Shown here: positions 1 to 8,644 of the stretch, one piece after another
Layout of the letters: every line of letters begins with the position of its first letter
Position numbering within the stretch: the first letter of the stretch is position 1
Source: a bacterium
Lineage (GTDB): Bacteria; Latescibacterota; UBA2968
Direction of reading: 5' to 3'
DNA length: 15,698 nucleotides
NCBI GenBank assembly: GCA_027296045.1
Contig: JAPUJS010000431.1
Span: 1-15,698 of the forward strand
Translations under genes and position numbers: made by a program
The notes under the pieces: model-generated
What the model was told of the DNA's origin: nothing
The model's input: only the letters and a program-made list of their open reading frames with translations
The model's database searches: none

Positions 1-984
1 ACATGAGATGGGCACGGTGGTTCTTAAGATGAGCCGCAGGGTGCGTCGGTAGGCGGCCGAGAGCTGGTCCCGGTTGTTCTGGTAGCGGGCATAAACGGCG
101 CCGGTGATGCCGACAATGGCCAGGGTGATGGCACCGGTGGGCATCTGGGCAAAGCGGTGGGCGGTGTCGTAGAGGCCGCGGACTTCCAGATTGATGAGAA
201 ATCCGATGACGAGTTTGTCAAAGTGCAGGATGAATACTTTGGGCACGCCACCGATCCAGAACCAGAGGCCGTAGGCTATCATGCGACGGGCAGCCTGTCG
301 GTTGAATTCCTTCAGTCGGTGCAGGGGGGGTGGACATTTGAGCCAGACGACGGTGCAAAAGAGGGTGACGTAGCCGGCGCTGTAGGGAAAAAATCCGAGG
401 ATGAGGGCCCATCGACCGCCGCCGAAGTAGGCCACCAAGAGGCCGAGCAGGGCGGCAAAGATGGTGGCGCTGGCGTGTGCGAAGGCCAGCCGGCCAAAGG
501 CCAGGTCGCGACGGAGCTGGGTTTCGGCGGTGAGGGCGGCCGTTTTTAAAAGGTCAAAAACGGCAAAGACCAGCAGGGCAACCGCGACCATCGGTTTGGG
601 ATCGGTTGGCTGGACGTCTTTTTTCAGGTAGGCGTCCAGGCCCTGAACCGCTGTTGTTGCGTCTTCGTAAAAAAAGGCCATCAGAATGGCCAGAACCGTG
701 CTGATTGCACCCAGGCCGACACTCAAGACAAAATGCGTCGGGGCCAGTTCGTGGACCCGGTCGTGTTCGTGGATGAGGGCATAATGCAGGCCCAGGTCGC
801 GGATGGCCACCACGAGTGCGAGCAGGGAAAAGGCCATCTCGATGGTGCCGAAGTCGCCCGGCACCAGGATGTTGGTGAGTAGGATCAGGACGCCGAAATT
901 GATCAGACGGGCCGTGTAGGCGCTTCCCAGGGTCTGGATGGCACCTTTGACAATTCGATTGACGGCCGCCTGTTCTTCAGGCAT
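1..984 (-). CDS. Wzx/PST-family polysaccharide flippase, N-terminal part (runs off the left edge)
   Basis: An open frame from the ATG at 984 runs without a stop to base 1, giving 328 codons with the C-terminus missing. Family members are usually about 420-500 residues. The protein begins MPEEQAAVNRIVKGAIQTLG, then shows a hydrophobic helix and the family-like stretch VPGDFGTIEMAFSLLALVVA followed by IRDLGLHYALI. Further hydrophobic segments alternate with short basic loops, as in MOP-superfamily exporters. Known members move lipid-linked sugar units across the inner membrane for O-antigen, exopolysaccharide or teichuronic acid assembly. The substrate cannot be told from sequence. The start overlaps the last 8 bases of the upstream YfhO-like gene (ATGCCTGA), so translation is probably coupled. 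The glycosyltransferases and heptose genes upstream support an envelope glycan role. PST-type flippase is more likely than a MATE drug exporter. Confidence 0.85.
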   Translation of the reverse strand, partial: MPEEQAAVNRIVKGAIQTLGSAYTARLINFGVLILLTNILVPGDFGTIEMAFSLLALVVAIRDLGLHYALIHEHDRVHELAPTHFVLSVGLGAISTVLAILMAFFYEDATTAVQGLDAYLKKDVQPTDPKPMVAVALLVFAVFDLLKTAALTAETQLRRDLAFGRLAFAHASATIFAALLGLLVAYFGGGRWALILGFFPYSAGYVTLFCTVVWLKCPPPLHRLKEFNRQAARRMIAYGLWFWIGGVPKVFILHFDKLVIGFLINLEVRGLYDTAHRFAQMPTGAITLAIVGITGAVYARYQNNRDQLSAAYRRTLRLILRTTVPISC

Positions 985-3415
985 GGTCCGGCTCCCGGCC
1001 CCGTTTGTTTTGTACAATCCACACGATGCCGCCTCCTATGAGAACGGCCGTGCCCAAGAGGGTGATCCAGCGACAGAAAGCTACAATCGGATCGTGATAG
1101 CGGAGTTCGACGTGGTGCTCTCCCGGGGGAAGGGCGACGGCTTTCCAGAGATAGTTGGCCCGGATTAAGGGTTGCTCTTTTCCATCGACATAGGCGTGCC
1201 AGTTGGGATGATGGTTTTCGGAGATGACCAGGATGCGGGGTTCGGATGCCTTTGTTTTGAGTTCGATATAACCCTGGCGGGCGTCGTACGCGAGTTGTTC
1301 GATCTGGCCGTCGGTGCCGGTGTTTCCGGAGAATTTGATGCCAGGTTCCCTTTCAAGGAGTGCGATCCGGGACGGATTGAGCTGGGGGTTGGCCAGGAAT
1401 CCCAGAACCCGGTCGGGGTCTTTTTCGACCTTGTACTGGGGGGCAAGGTAAAACCAGGGCAAGGCATTTGGATTTTTGTAGATGTGAAAACCATCCAGCT
1501 GGGTGGGTTCTGAAAGACCTGGAATGGAAAGTGGCGTTCTGGATACGATATATTTGGTATTCATCAGGGTCAAGATGGGCAGAAATCTTTGAATATACGG
1601 CTCATTTTGAGGGGCTTTGAGCTGGGTGGCCAACAGGAACCCCTGGGATTTGAGGATGGCGTCATAGCGCTGGAGGGAGAAATCGTTGAAGCCGTAGATC
1701 AGATCGATGCCGTAAAGCGGTGACTGGCGTTCGGGGGGGATGAGGAGCACACGGAAGAAATCCGGGTCTGCTTTGAGGAAGCGCACGGCATTGGCATTGA
1801 TGCGTTCCCGGGCTGGAAAGCGATCGGGATCGAGGGTGATGAGGAATTGTTTGTCGATGCGCCAGGTATCGACGAGGGTAATAAGCAGCAGGGCCAGGAT
1901 GAAGGACAAGGATGAGATGCGGCCCTGGATGCGTCGCCAGATGAGGGCGGCGATGGCGATGACCATCAGGCCCCCCAGGATTGCGCCCTGTTGCAGGTGG
2001 GTAAAATTGGTCTGGGCGATCTGGTTTTTCTGGGCCGGGATGTCGGACCAAAAGAGGGTGGTCCAGATACTGAATACCGCCTCGGGGGCCAGGAAGGTGA
2101 AGAATAAAACGGCGGTTCCGATACCGGCTCCAACCAGGAGTCGGGGGTGTTTGGGCGGCGATTCCTGCAGGATGCGGTCGAGGCTGAGGGCGGCCAGGGC
2201 GCAGGCGGAAAAGGCAAAGAGGAAGGCGATCATGCCGGGCACACGGAGGCTTTTGACGCCAGGAACGATGTGGTAAAAAAGCTCGTAGAGCGGGGTGTGG
2301 GTGCCGAGGGAAAAGGCTGTGGCAAAGAGGAAGAGAACCAGAAAGAGCAGCACACGAGGGTCTTTGCGGATTTGGCCCAGGGCAAGGACGGCAAAAAAGA
2401 CGATGACCAGGCCGAAATATTCGGTGTTGAGCTTGAAGGCATTTCGGCCCCAGTAGGCCCGTTTGTTGGGCGGGATGTCGAAATGGCCGAATTCGGGGAT
2501 GACCAGGGAGGCTATTTCTTCGGGGTGCAGGGCCCAGGAAACGGCAAATTCCATCCCGCCTTCGGCACGGGCTTCGGCGGCCCGTTTGGTGTTCTGGTTG
2601 TTGTACCACTGCGGGAAAACGCCTTCGGCACCTATGGCAAGTCCCAGACAAATGGCGCTTGCACACAGGAGGGTTCGGAACAAGGCAGCGTTGATATTTT
2701 GTTCTTTGCGGTAGAGGGCGGTGGTTCGAAATAAGAAGATCAACCCCAGCCCCCAGAGTGAGAAGTAGACGATCTGGACCTGGGGGGTATAAATGGCGGC
2801 CCCGATGCCTGCGGCGGTGGCCAAAAAATAGGGCCAACGACGGGTTTCGAGACCGCGGTAGAGGCCCCAGGCTTGCAGGGGGAAGAGGGTCATGGCCGAC
2901 ATCTTGGCGAATTGGCCGGCGAAGGTGAAGGTCAATATAGTGGGGGCAGAGGCAAAGGCGGTGCCCACAAGCAGAGCGCTAAGAGAATGACAGCCCATTG
3001 CTCGGACAAAGAGGAAGGTGAAATAACCGGCGCAAAACATGCCAAAGACGTAGCGCCAGCCGAAATAGCGGTGTTCGCTGGTGAAGAGGGCCACGATGTG
3101 AAGCGGGAAATACTGTGCACGCAGTCCTGCCGATTCGGGTGTGCCGCCCATGTAGCGGCTCCAGTTGGCCGGTTGGACCTGGGCGAGTTTTTCCAGGAAG
3201 GGTTCTTTGCCTTTGTGAAATTCGGTGCCCGTGTCGTTTCCGAAAACGACATCGCCTGTGAAGACAAACCCTGCGAAATAGACGATGCTCAAAAGGGCAA
3301 AAAAGAGGACGGGAATCCAGGGTGAAGCAAGACGCCCCACCAGCCGTTCTGCCAGGCTGGATGGTTGGGATTGTGCCGGACGGGTTTTTTTGGCACGTCG
3401 TTGTCGTTTGCTCAT
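977..3415 (-). CDS. YfhO-family polytopic membrane protein
   Basis: A protein of 812 residues. A basic cytoplasmic start (MSKRQRRAKK) is followed by a first membrane helix at about 33-53 and a first outer loop with GNDTGTEF (Asp61). Many further helices follow. A large soluble C-terminal domain ends with NHHPNWHAYVDGKEQPLIRA (from about residue 734) and ALPPGEHHVELRYHDP. This tail is typical of bacterial YfhO-family (GT-C-like) proteins. A last helix and a basic tail close the protein. In Gram-positive bacteria YfhO is linked to glycosylation of lipoteichoic acid. In Gram-negatives the family is mostly uncharacterised, and transfer of a sugar from a lipid carrier outside the membrane is inferred. 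The ATG at 3415 overlaps the previous stop (ATGA) and has AGGA eight bases upstream. The frame is open further upstream, but only inside the preceding gene. Confidence 0.85.
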   Translation of the reverse strand: MSKRQRRAKKTRPAQSQPSSLAERLVGRLASPWIPVLFFALLSIVYFAGFVFTGDVVFGNDTGTEFHKGKEPFLEKLAQVQPANWSRYMGGTPESAGLRAQYFPLHIVALFTSEHRYFGWRYVFGMFCAGYFTFLFVRAMGCHSLSALLVGTAFASAPTILTFTFAGQFAKMSAMTLFPLQAWGLYRGLETRRWPYFLATAAGIGAAIYTPQVQIVYFSLWGLGLIFLFRTTALYRKEQNINAALFRTLLCASAICLGLAIGAEGVFPQWYNNQNTKRAAEARAEGGMEFAVSWALHPEEIASLVIPEFGHFDIPPNKRAYWGRNAFKLNTEYFGLVIVFFAVLALGQIRKDPRVLLFLVLFLFATAFSLGTHTPLYELFYHIVPGVKSLRVPGMIAFLFAFSACALAALSLDRILQESPPKHPRLLVGAGIGTAVLFFTFLAPEAVFSIWTTLFWSDIPAQKNQIAQTNFTHLQQGAILGGLMVIAIAALIWRRIQGRISSLSFILALLLITLVDTWRIDKQFLITLDPDRFPARERINANAVRFLKADPDFFRVLLIPPERQSPLYGIDLIYGFNDFSLQRYDAILKSQGFLLATQLKAPQNEPYIQRFLPILTLMNTKYIVSRTPLSIPGLSEPTQLDGFHIYKNPNALPWFYLAPQYKVEKDPDRVLGFLANPQLNPSRIALLEREPGIKFSGNTGTDGQIEQLAYDARQGYIELKTKASEPRILVISENHHPNWHAYVDGKEQPLIRANYLWKAVALPPGEHHVELRYHDPIVAFCRWITLLGTAVLIGGGIVWIVQNKRGREPDHA

Positions 3416-4977
3416 GGAAGGTTTCCTGCCCATCTGCGGAGCTTGGTTGCGGCGTAGACAGATGTGGCGAGAAGCACGGTGGTGCCCAGGAGGAGGGCAA
3501 CGGTGGCTCCGGTGCTCAGAAAGCCGGTTCGAAGGGCGTTGATCCACCAGGTATCAATGAGGTCGTAAGAAGCCAGAGAGGCTTCTATTTTTCTTTCTAC
3601 GCCGGAAGAGATGGTATAGTTCAGCGAATTGCCGGTGAGATACCGGGCGATGCCTGATGTGAGTTGATAATAGCCGCCCAGAATAGGGGAGAGGTAGGGG
3701 GAAAAGATCAGATCGCCGGGATGTCCGGGATGGAAGATCAGATCGCCGATGCGTTTGTCCAGGACAAATCGGACAAACAGGTGTGGGTTGATCAAGGTGC
3801 CGGGAAGCTGGAACAGAAAACCCGCGATCCCCAAATATTTTGTGGTCTGACGTCCCGACTCCGAGTTTTCGATCAGGATACCCAGGGGCAGGATGAGAAA
3901 GGGGATGATGGGCAGGAGATAGCGGGGGCCCCAGTTGGAGCCACCGTGCCAGTCGATGATGAGTAGGAGTGGAAAAAAGTGGACACCCAGCAGTCCCAAA
4001 AAAAGGTTGGCTTCATTGGGGAGGGTATGTTTGAAGGCTTTAAACGCCAGTGGGACCAGGAGCACGACGGGTAAAAAAAAGATCAGCCCTCTGCCGGTGC
4101 TGAAGAGGTAGCCGTAGGCGGCAGTGAGGATTTGTGTGGGCCAGAGGGCCTGATAGCCGCCCTTTTGAACCAGGGTGTCGAGGTGATAACCGGTTTGAAA
4201 GATGCTGTCGTAACGGATCCAATTGTGCCAGGCAATGAGGATGAGAAATAAAATTAGCGGACCGACCAGGGCGGGTGTGTGTTTGGCGATTCTGGATTTC
4301 AAGGTCGGCCAGGCATAAAACAGGAAAATGGGCAGGACGACCAGGGTGTACAATTTCGTGAGCATCGCCAGGCCCATCCAGGATCCTCCCAGGACCAGTG
4401 AGGCGGGTGAATGGGTTTGCCTGTATTGGTAGAAACTGGCTGTGGCGCCCAGAAGGGCGATTCCGACCAGGGGTTCGGAAAAGCCGTAGCCGGAATAGGG
4501 GAAGGCCATCGAACCCAGGGAAAACATGGCGGTGAGCCAGAAAACTGTGGTGCGTTGATATCCCAGAGATCGTGCGAAGTTGAAAAAGAGAAGGCCCCAG
4601 AGGGCGCAGACAATCACATTGGTCATCGAGGTTGTAAACAGAGTCAAATAATCGGCCGGTAGGCGGGGCAGCATGGTTGAAAGCAGGTGGCCGATTGCAT
4701 AGAAGGGGGTTTCCATCAGGGGCATTCCAAGGCCGTATTTGGAGTAACGTCGGCCGGACCTGCTGACGGTGCCGGTCCCGGCAGTGGCCGCATACTGTTC
4801 CTGCATTTCTTTGACCAGAAAGGTGCGGTCGCCAATGGCAACGTCTTGATCGATGACCAGGCTTTGGGCGGTAAGATAGTTCCAGAACCCGTCGCCCCCG
4901 TAATGGCCGCCGGCGGTAAGAGTATAGATACAGATCAGGAACAAACCCAGATACCCTGTTGCGGTTCGATCGGTCAC
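3412..4977 (-). CDS. GT-C-like polytopic membrane protein, putative lipid-carrier-dependent glycosyltransferase
   Basis: A 521-residue protein with about ten or more hydrophobic helices. The first outer loop contains GGHYGGDGFWNYLTAQSL, with an acidic residue at Asp29 where GT-C enzymes keep their catalytic Asp/Glu. Later come RRYSKYGLGMPLMETPFYAIG-like residues (about 76-96), STGRGLIFFLP (293-303) and DWHGGSNWGPRYLLP (342-356). These motifs recur in uncharacterised bacterial membrane proteins of GT39/ArnT type. Transfer of a sugar from polyprenyl phosphate is inferred, and acceptor and sugar are unknown. The GTG start at 4977 was chosen because it overlaps the previous stop as GTGA and has GGAG six bases upstream. 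An ATG two bases earlier is followed at once by a stop. Residues 411-430 contain a ten-residue near-repeat starting GDLIF. Confidence 0.75.
   Translation of the reverse strand: MTDRTATGYLGLFLICIYTLTAGGHYGGDGFWNYLTAQSLVIDQDVAIGDRTFLVKEMQEQYAATAGTGTVSRSGRRYSKYGLGMPLMETPFYAIGHLLSTMLPRLPADYLTLFTTSMTNVIVCALWGLLFFNFARSLGYQRTTVFWLTAMFSLGSMAFPYSGYGFSEPLVGIALLGATASFYQYRQTHSPASLVLGGSWMGLAMLTKLYTLVVLPIFLFYAWPTLKSRIAKHTPALVGPLILFLILIAWHNWIRYDSIFQTGYHLDTLVQKGGYQALWPTQILTAAYGYLFSTGRGLIFFLPVVLLVPLAFKAFKHTLPNEANLFLGLLGVHFFPLLLIIDWHGGSNWGPRYLLPIIPFLILPLGILIENSESGRQTTKYLGIAGFLFQLPGTLINPHLFVRFVLDKRIGDLIFHPGHPGDLIFSPYLSPILGGYYQLTSGIARYLTGNSLNYTISSGVERKIEASLASYDLIDTWWINALRTGFLSTGATVALLLGTTVLLATSVYAATKLRRWAGNLP
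3704..3748 (-). repeat. 15-bp direct repeat within the GT-C-like gene
   Basis: The plus-strand sequence AAGATCAGATCGCCG occurs at 3704-3718 and again at 3734-3748, exactly 30 bases apart. It encodes two in-frame GDLIF units (residues 411-415 and 421-425). It looks like an old ten-codon tandem duplication in an extramembrane loop. Confidence 0.7.
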
Positions 4978-6095
4978 ATTGCTCTCCGGATTTTTTCGTA
5001 CACCTGGAGGTAGACGCGTTCTTGTTCCCGAGCAATTTGATCCCAGGTAAATTGCTTGGCCCATTCTCGCCCGGCTTTGCCGAGGCGGCGGCGTTGTTCT
5101 CTGTCTTCGAGGAGGTGTTGCATGGCTTCTGCCAGGGCTTCGGGATCTTCAGACGGTACGAGCAGGCCGGTTTTATTGTGCTTTATGGCGTCGGCCAGGC
5201 CGGGAATGTCGGTGCCGATCACGGCTTTTTGAGCGGCACCCGCTTCGATGGCGACAATGCCCCAGCCTTCGTAGCGGGAGGGCATACAGACGAAGAGGGC
5301 AGCACCGAACAGGGCGATTTTTTGTTCGTCGGACACCGGTCCGGCGAAGGTGACGCGGTTGGAAATGCTGAGGGTGTCGCACAGGGTCTGGAGTTCTTGT
5401 TGGCGCTCGGGGGTGCCCCTTCCTGCCAGGACCAGGCAGACATCGGGGTGATGTGTGTGCGCCCGGGCGAAGCCGTGGAGCAGGATGTCGATGCCTTTGG
5501 TATAGGTATCGAGGCGACCGAAATAGAGGATGTAGTCACCTTCAGAGAATGGGGCTTCGAAGCAAACGGCGTTGACGCCGGTGTAGACCAGGTGCAGGTT
5601 GGCGTTTTTGACGACCTTTTCGATTTCCCGGGTGGCGGTGGGGGAGATGGTTAAAATATCGGTGTAGGCGTTCAAGGTCATGGTTTCGACGAGGCGAACA
5701 CCGTGGCCAAGCAGGGGAAATTTTTGGATAGCATGGTCGCCCAACAAGTGCATGCACTCCAGCAGACACTGTTTCCGCAGTCGGGCAGGGGCCAGGAGGG
5801 GAGAGTAGGCCGAAAACTGGTAGACCCAGAGGTCGAATTCGGACCGGGCAACCATCCGGGAGGCCTCAATGGAGAAACTCAGACGGCTTAAGGGATAGGA
5901 TCGATCAGAGCCTACGCGCAAGATGCGAAGCCCATCGGTTTCTTCTTCCCGTGGGGCATCGGGATAAGCGCCCATCAGGAGGGTGATGTCGTGGTTTTTT
6001 GCCAGACAACGAGAGATTTCCAGGGTGCGCAGGGCACCACCGCCGCCGCACCAGGGATTGGGGAAATCGTCGTATATGGTGTGCAGGATTTTCAC
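4974..6095 (-). CDS. GT4-family glycosyltransferase
   Basis: A 373-residue cytoplasmic GT-B glycosyltransferase. The N-terminal domain starts KILHTIYDDFPNPWCGGGG, with the glycine-rich acceptor loop at about 16-20. The C-terminal donor domain has ILYFGRLDTYTKGIDILLHG (about 189-208), LVLAGRG (221-227) and PSRYEGWGIVAIEAGAA (272-288). In the last, Glu276 and Glu284 form the E-x7-E motif of retaining GT4 enzymes. The family uses nucleotide sugars to extend LPS core, O-antigen or exopolysaccharide. The particular sugar cannot be predicted. The start is GTG at 6095, overlapping the hldA stop as GTGA. A longer in-frame extension to 6305 is Arg/Pro-rich, lies wholly within hldA and is not credible. 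No clear ribosome site precedes the GTG, so translation likely depends on coupling to hldA. Confidence 0.88.
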   Translation of the reverse strand: MKILHTIYDDFPNPWCGGGGALRTLEISRCLAKNHDITLLMGAYPDAPREEETDGLRILRVGSDRSYPLSRLSFSIEASRMVARSEFDLWVYQFSAYSPLLAPARLRKQCLLECMHLLGDHAIQKFPLLGHGVRLVETMTLNAYTDILTISPTATREIEKVVKNANLHLVYTGVNAVCFEAPFSEGDYILYFGRLDTYTKGIDILLHGFARAHTHHPDVCLVLAGRGTPERQQELQTLCDTLSISNRVTFAGPVSDEQKIALFGAALFVCMPSRYEGWGIVAIEAGAAQKAVIGTDIPGLADAIKHNKTGLLVPSEDPEALAEAMQHLLEDREQRRRLGKAGREWAKQFTWDQIAREQERVYLQVYEKIRRAM

Positions 6096-7084
6096 GTCGA
6101 AGAAGATGCTTCGAGGAGTTCTTCCTGGGTAACGGTTGCCACGCCGACCTTGCCCACCGAGATGCCGCCGGCGAGGTTGCCGAGTTCGGCTGCCTCGGCA
6201 GGGGAGGCACCGGAGACCAGAGCCAGGGTGTAGACGGCTGCGGCGGTGTCGCCGGCACCCGAGACGTCGAAGACTTCGAGAGCCGTTGCCGGGATTTGCG
6301 CGCATTTCCCGTTGGGTTCGAAGAGTGCCACGCCTTTTTCACTGCGGGTCATGTAGATCTGGGGGATCTCGAATTGTTTGACCAGCCGGTGTCCGATTTC
6401 TAAGACCGTGTCTTCATCGGCGTGGTCCAGGTTGAAAGCGCCCAGGGCTTCGGACTGGTTGGGCGAGAGGGCCGTGACGCCGTGATATTTTTCAAAGTCG
6501 CGTCCTTTGGGATCGACCACAACCGGGCGGTTGTTGTGCCGCATAGTGTCCCGCACGATGTCCATCAAATGGTGGGTGACCATGCCTTTGGCGTAGTCGG
6601 AAACGTAGATGGCGTCTGCATCGGAAGTGTTCAGGGGTTCTTTGAGCGCGTCCAGGATGGCGTTGGAGACTGGGGTGCGTACTTCGTGGTCGAGGCGAAC
6701 GATTTGTTGATTGTGCTGATATTGCTGGGTGCGGGCCATCACGCGCATTTTGGTGGTGGTTGGCCGATTGGAGTCGATGACAACGCCCTGGAGGTCGACG
6801 TTTTCGGCTTTGAGGCAATCCCGGAGTTTCTGGCCGCTGCTGTCGTCTCCAATCACGCCAACGGCGGCCACTTCGGCACCCAGGATGTGCAGGTTGTGAA
6901 TGACGTTGGCCGCACCGCCGGGGAGAAAGGTCTCGGATTCGACGGCGACGATCGGCACGGGGGCTTCCGGGGAGATGCGGTTGACGGGCCCCCAGAAGTA
7001 GTGGTCGAGCATCAGGTCACCCACGACGAGGACGCGCTTGCCTGCAAACCCACTTAAGATGTCTTGAAGGCGTTTGGGGATCAC
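6092..7084 (-). CDS. hldA: D-glycero-beta-D-manno-heptose-7-phosphate kinase (RfaE domain I)
   Basis: A 330-residue PfkB/ribokinase-family enzyme that phosphorylates D-glycero-D-manno-heptose 7-phosphate at C1 in the ADP-heptose pathway for LPS inner core. The family features are complete: VLVVGDLMLDHYFWGPVNRI near the start (18-37, typical of RfaE), GGAANVIHNLHILGA (56-70), and DVSGAGDT (273-280) with catalytic base Asp279. The C-terminus has the RfaE-like GKVGVATVT (311-319). Length fits a stand-alone kinase. In Escherichia coli the same kinase is fused to the adenylyltransferase in HldE. Here that domain sits in the gene immediately upstream. The start is GTG at 7084, overlapping the preceding stop as GTGA, with GGAG about eight bases upstream. 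Confidence 0.93.
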   Translation of the reverse strand: MIPKRLQDILSGFAGKRVLVVGDLMLDHYFWGPVNRISPEAPVPIVAVESETFLPGGAANVIHNLHILGAEVAAVGVIGDDSSGQKLRDCLKAENVDLQGVVIDSNRPTTTKMRVMARTQQYQHNQQIVRLDHEVRTPVSNAILDALKEPLNTSDADAIYVSDYAKGMVTHHLMDIVRDTMRHNNRPVVVDPKGRDFEKYHGVTALSPNQSEALGAFNLDHADEDTVLEIGHRLVKQFEIPQIYMTRSEKGVALFEPNGKCAQIPATALEVFDVSGAGDTAAAVYTLALVSGASPAEAAELGNLAGGISVGKVGVATVTQEELLEASSST

Positions 7085-8520
7085 GTTTGGGCTCCGTCGA
7101 GAATTTTCTGTACAATATTGGTGGTCGATTGGCCCTCGATTAGGGGGATGGTTTTGACCTGTCCGCCTGCGGCTTCCACTTCCTCCCTTCCGACGATTGT
7201 ATCCAGGGTGTAGTCTCCGCCTTTGATCAGGATGTCGGGTAAAAGGGCGGCGATGAGGTGTTGCGGTGTGTCTTCGTCGAAGGGGCAGATGTGGTCGACG
7301 GCTTCGAGTGCAGCCAGGACGCCTGCTCGATCCTCCAGCGGGAGGATGGGTCGCCCTTCGCCTTTGAGCCGGGTGACGGAATCGTCGCTGTTGACGCCTA
7401 AAAAAAGGATATCGCCCTCTGAACGGGCTTTCTGGAGATAGGTGACGTGTCCGCGATGGATGAGGTCGAAGCAGCCGTTGGTGAACACGACTTTTGCACC
7501 AATCTCTCGATAGCGTTCTCGGACAAGTTGGGCCTGCTTTAGGGAGAGGATCTTGCTATTGGATTCTGCGGATCGGTCCCCCAGCGTATCGGTGAGTGCC
7601 CGGGCGAGCAAGGGGATCATGATCTCGTGATGGCCAGTGAACGTGTAGCCTATCCCGCCTTCCTGGGTGGGGCGCTGGATCACGTTGACCTGGGGTCGGT
7701 AGTGCTGGATCATGTCGAAGTTGGCGGTGATGAAGTTCTGGACTTTGTGTCCCAGATTGCGGGCGACGGTGAGGGCTTTGAGGAAGACTTCCGGGAGGAT
7801 CACGGCCGAGCCGATGTTCAGGTAGGCCCCGCCTTCGAGGCTTGCAACAACCGAACAGAAGAGGCGGAAGTCCTCGTAGGAGGCACGACCGATGGCTTGG
7901 CCGTCGGCGGAGGGCTGTTGGTGGACAAAGTCGGTGCCAAGGGCGACGTGGACGGTAACGGGGATGTCCAGTTTGCGGGCGGTAGCCAGGATGCTTTGTC
8001 TTTGATGGGGCAAATGGGTCTCCAGAATTTTTTGTCCCAGGGCCTGACCGTAGCCGCCTTGCGCATCCCGAATAGTGTGGTTGATAAAATCGCCCGTATC
8101 CTGGGCCATGCCGAAGGAGCCGTCTTTCAGGCTTTCGGCGACATCTTCGGAGGTATTGCCGCACATTGCGATTTCGACATCGTGGATGGCGGTGGAGCCG
8201 TTCATGGCGATTGCAGAGATCCAGCCCCGGCGCATCAGGTCGTTGAATACGGGGGCCAACCCACATTTGACCACGTGGCCGCCGATACCAACGGCGATGG
8301 TTTTTTTATTTTGGATGGCTTCAGCGAGACCCCGAACAAGACTGCGCAAGTCGGCACCTTTGAGGATGTCCGGCAATCCGGTGAGCAACGCACCGAAGGA
8401 GGTGCCCGAACGGGGCGGGGCGGCGAAGCCAGCCAGAGAGACCAGGTTGGGGCGTTCGGAGAGCGGATAGGTTTTGACCTTGGAGAGGTCTATGGGAACG
8501 AATTTTGGATTGGAAGGCAT
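7081..8520 (-). CDS. Fusion protein: deoxyhypusine-synthase-like domain plus heptose-1-phosphate adenylyltransferase (HldC/RfaE domain II)
   Basis: A 479-residue protein with two parts. Residues ~326-479 are a complete RfaE domain II: VFTNGCFDLIHRGHVTYLQK (345-364, HxGH at 355-358), LGVNSDDSVTRLKGEGRP (374-391), LIKGGDY (431-437) and QSTTNIV (464-470). This domain transfers AMP to heptose 1-phosphate. Residues ~25-310 form a separate domain with GIGGHVVKCGLAPVFNDLMR (78-97), AMNGSTAIHDVEIAM (105-119), NTSEDV (122-127), ALGTDFVHQQP (193-203) and NIGSAVILPEVFLKAL (235-250). From memory this resembles bacterial deoxyhypusine-synthase-like proteins with an NAD-binding Rossmann-type fold. Its function is not known to me. 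There is no stop or start at the domain junction, so this is one chain. No ribosome site is visible before the ATG, which follows an A/T-rich run and a 124-bp gap. The gene is coupled to hldA downstream. Confidence 0.85.
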   Translation of the reverse strand: MPSNPKFVPIDLSKVKTYPLSERPNLVSLAGFAAPPRSGTSFGALLTGLPDILKGADLRSLVRGLAEAIQNKKTIAVGIGGHVVKCGLAPVFNDLMRRGWISAIAMNGSTAIHDVEIAMCGNTSEDVAESLKDGSFGMAQDTGDFINHTIRDAQGGYGQALGQKILETHLPHQRQSILATARKLDIPVTVHVALGTDFVHQQPSADGQAIGRASYEDFRLFCSVVASLEGGAYLNIGSAVILPEVFLKALTVARNLGHKVQNFITANFDMIQHYRPQVNVIQRPTQEGGIGYTFTGHHEIMIPLLARALTDTLGDRSAESNSKILSLKQAQLVRERYREIGAKVVFTNGCFDLIHRGHVTYLQKARSEGDILFLGVNSDDSVTRLKGEGRPILPLEDRAGVLAALEAVDHICPFDEDTPQHLIAALLPDILIKGGDYTLDTIVGREEVEAAGGQVKTIPLIEGQSTTNIVQKILDGAQT

Positions 8521-8644
8521 TTTTAAAAAATTTCGAATTTGGCCTTGTAGAAGGCCGTAACGAAGGTGCTGGGCTCAACACCAGGGGGCTTCGAGAATAC
8601 TTTGAAAGTTGGATCCACCTCTTGAGGCATCGGAAGCTGATGTC
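8521..8644 (-). other. 124-bp intergenic gap holding two hairpins between the phosphatase and the HldC fusion gene
   Basis: This is the widest gap between genes in the main block. On the minus strand the first hairpin spans the end of the phosphatase gene (plus coordinates 8620-8650). It has 12-base arms with one mismatch around a 7-base loop, with the TGA stop inside the first arm. A second hairpin (8541-8556) has a perfect 6-bp stem GGCCTT/AAGGCC with a 4-base loop, about 20 bases before the next ATG. It is followed after ten bases by six T. Neither matches a strict intrinsic terminator, because the first lacks a T-run and the second has its T-run displaced. RNA stabilisation, processing, partial termination or control of the SD-less downstream gene are all possible. 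No convincing promoter was seen. Confidence 0.4.

Noticed and set aside
1662..2837. 391-codon frame on the minus strand inside the YfhO-like gene
   Set aside because: Its translation is rich in Arg, Pro and His with no family similarity, typical of a shifted frame in GC-rich coding DNA.
6096..6305. Longer N-terminus for the GT4 glycosyltransferase
   Set aside because: The extension lies entirely inside hldA and is Arg/Pro-rich. The family start (KILHTIYDD) begins exactly at the GTGA overlap.
7627..8526. 299-codon open frame on the plus strand
   Set aside because: It lies opposite the DHS-like/HldC fusion gene, whose frame has clear family motifs. The translation shows no recognisable domain and arises from the codon bias of the minus-strand gene.
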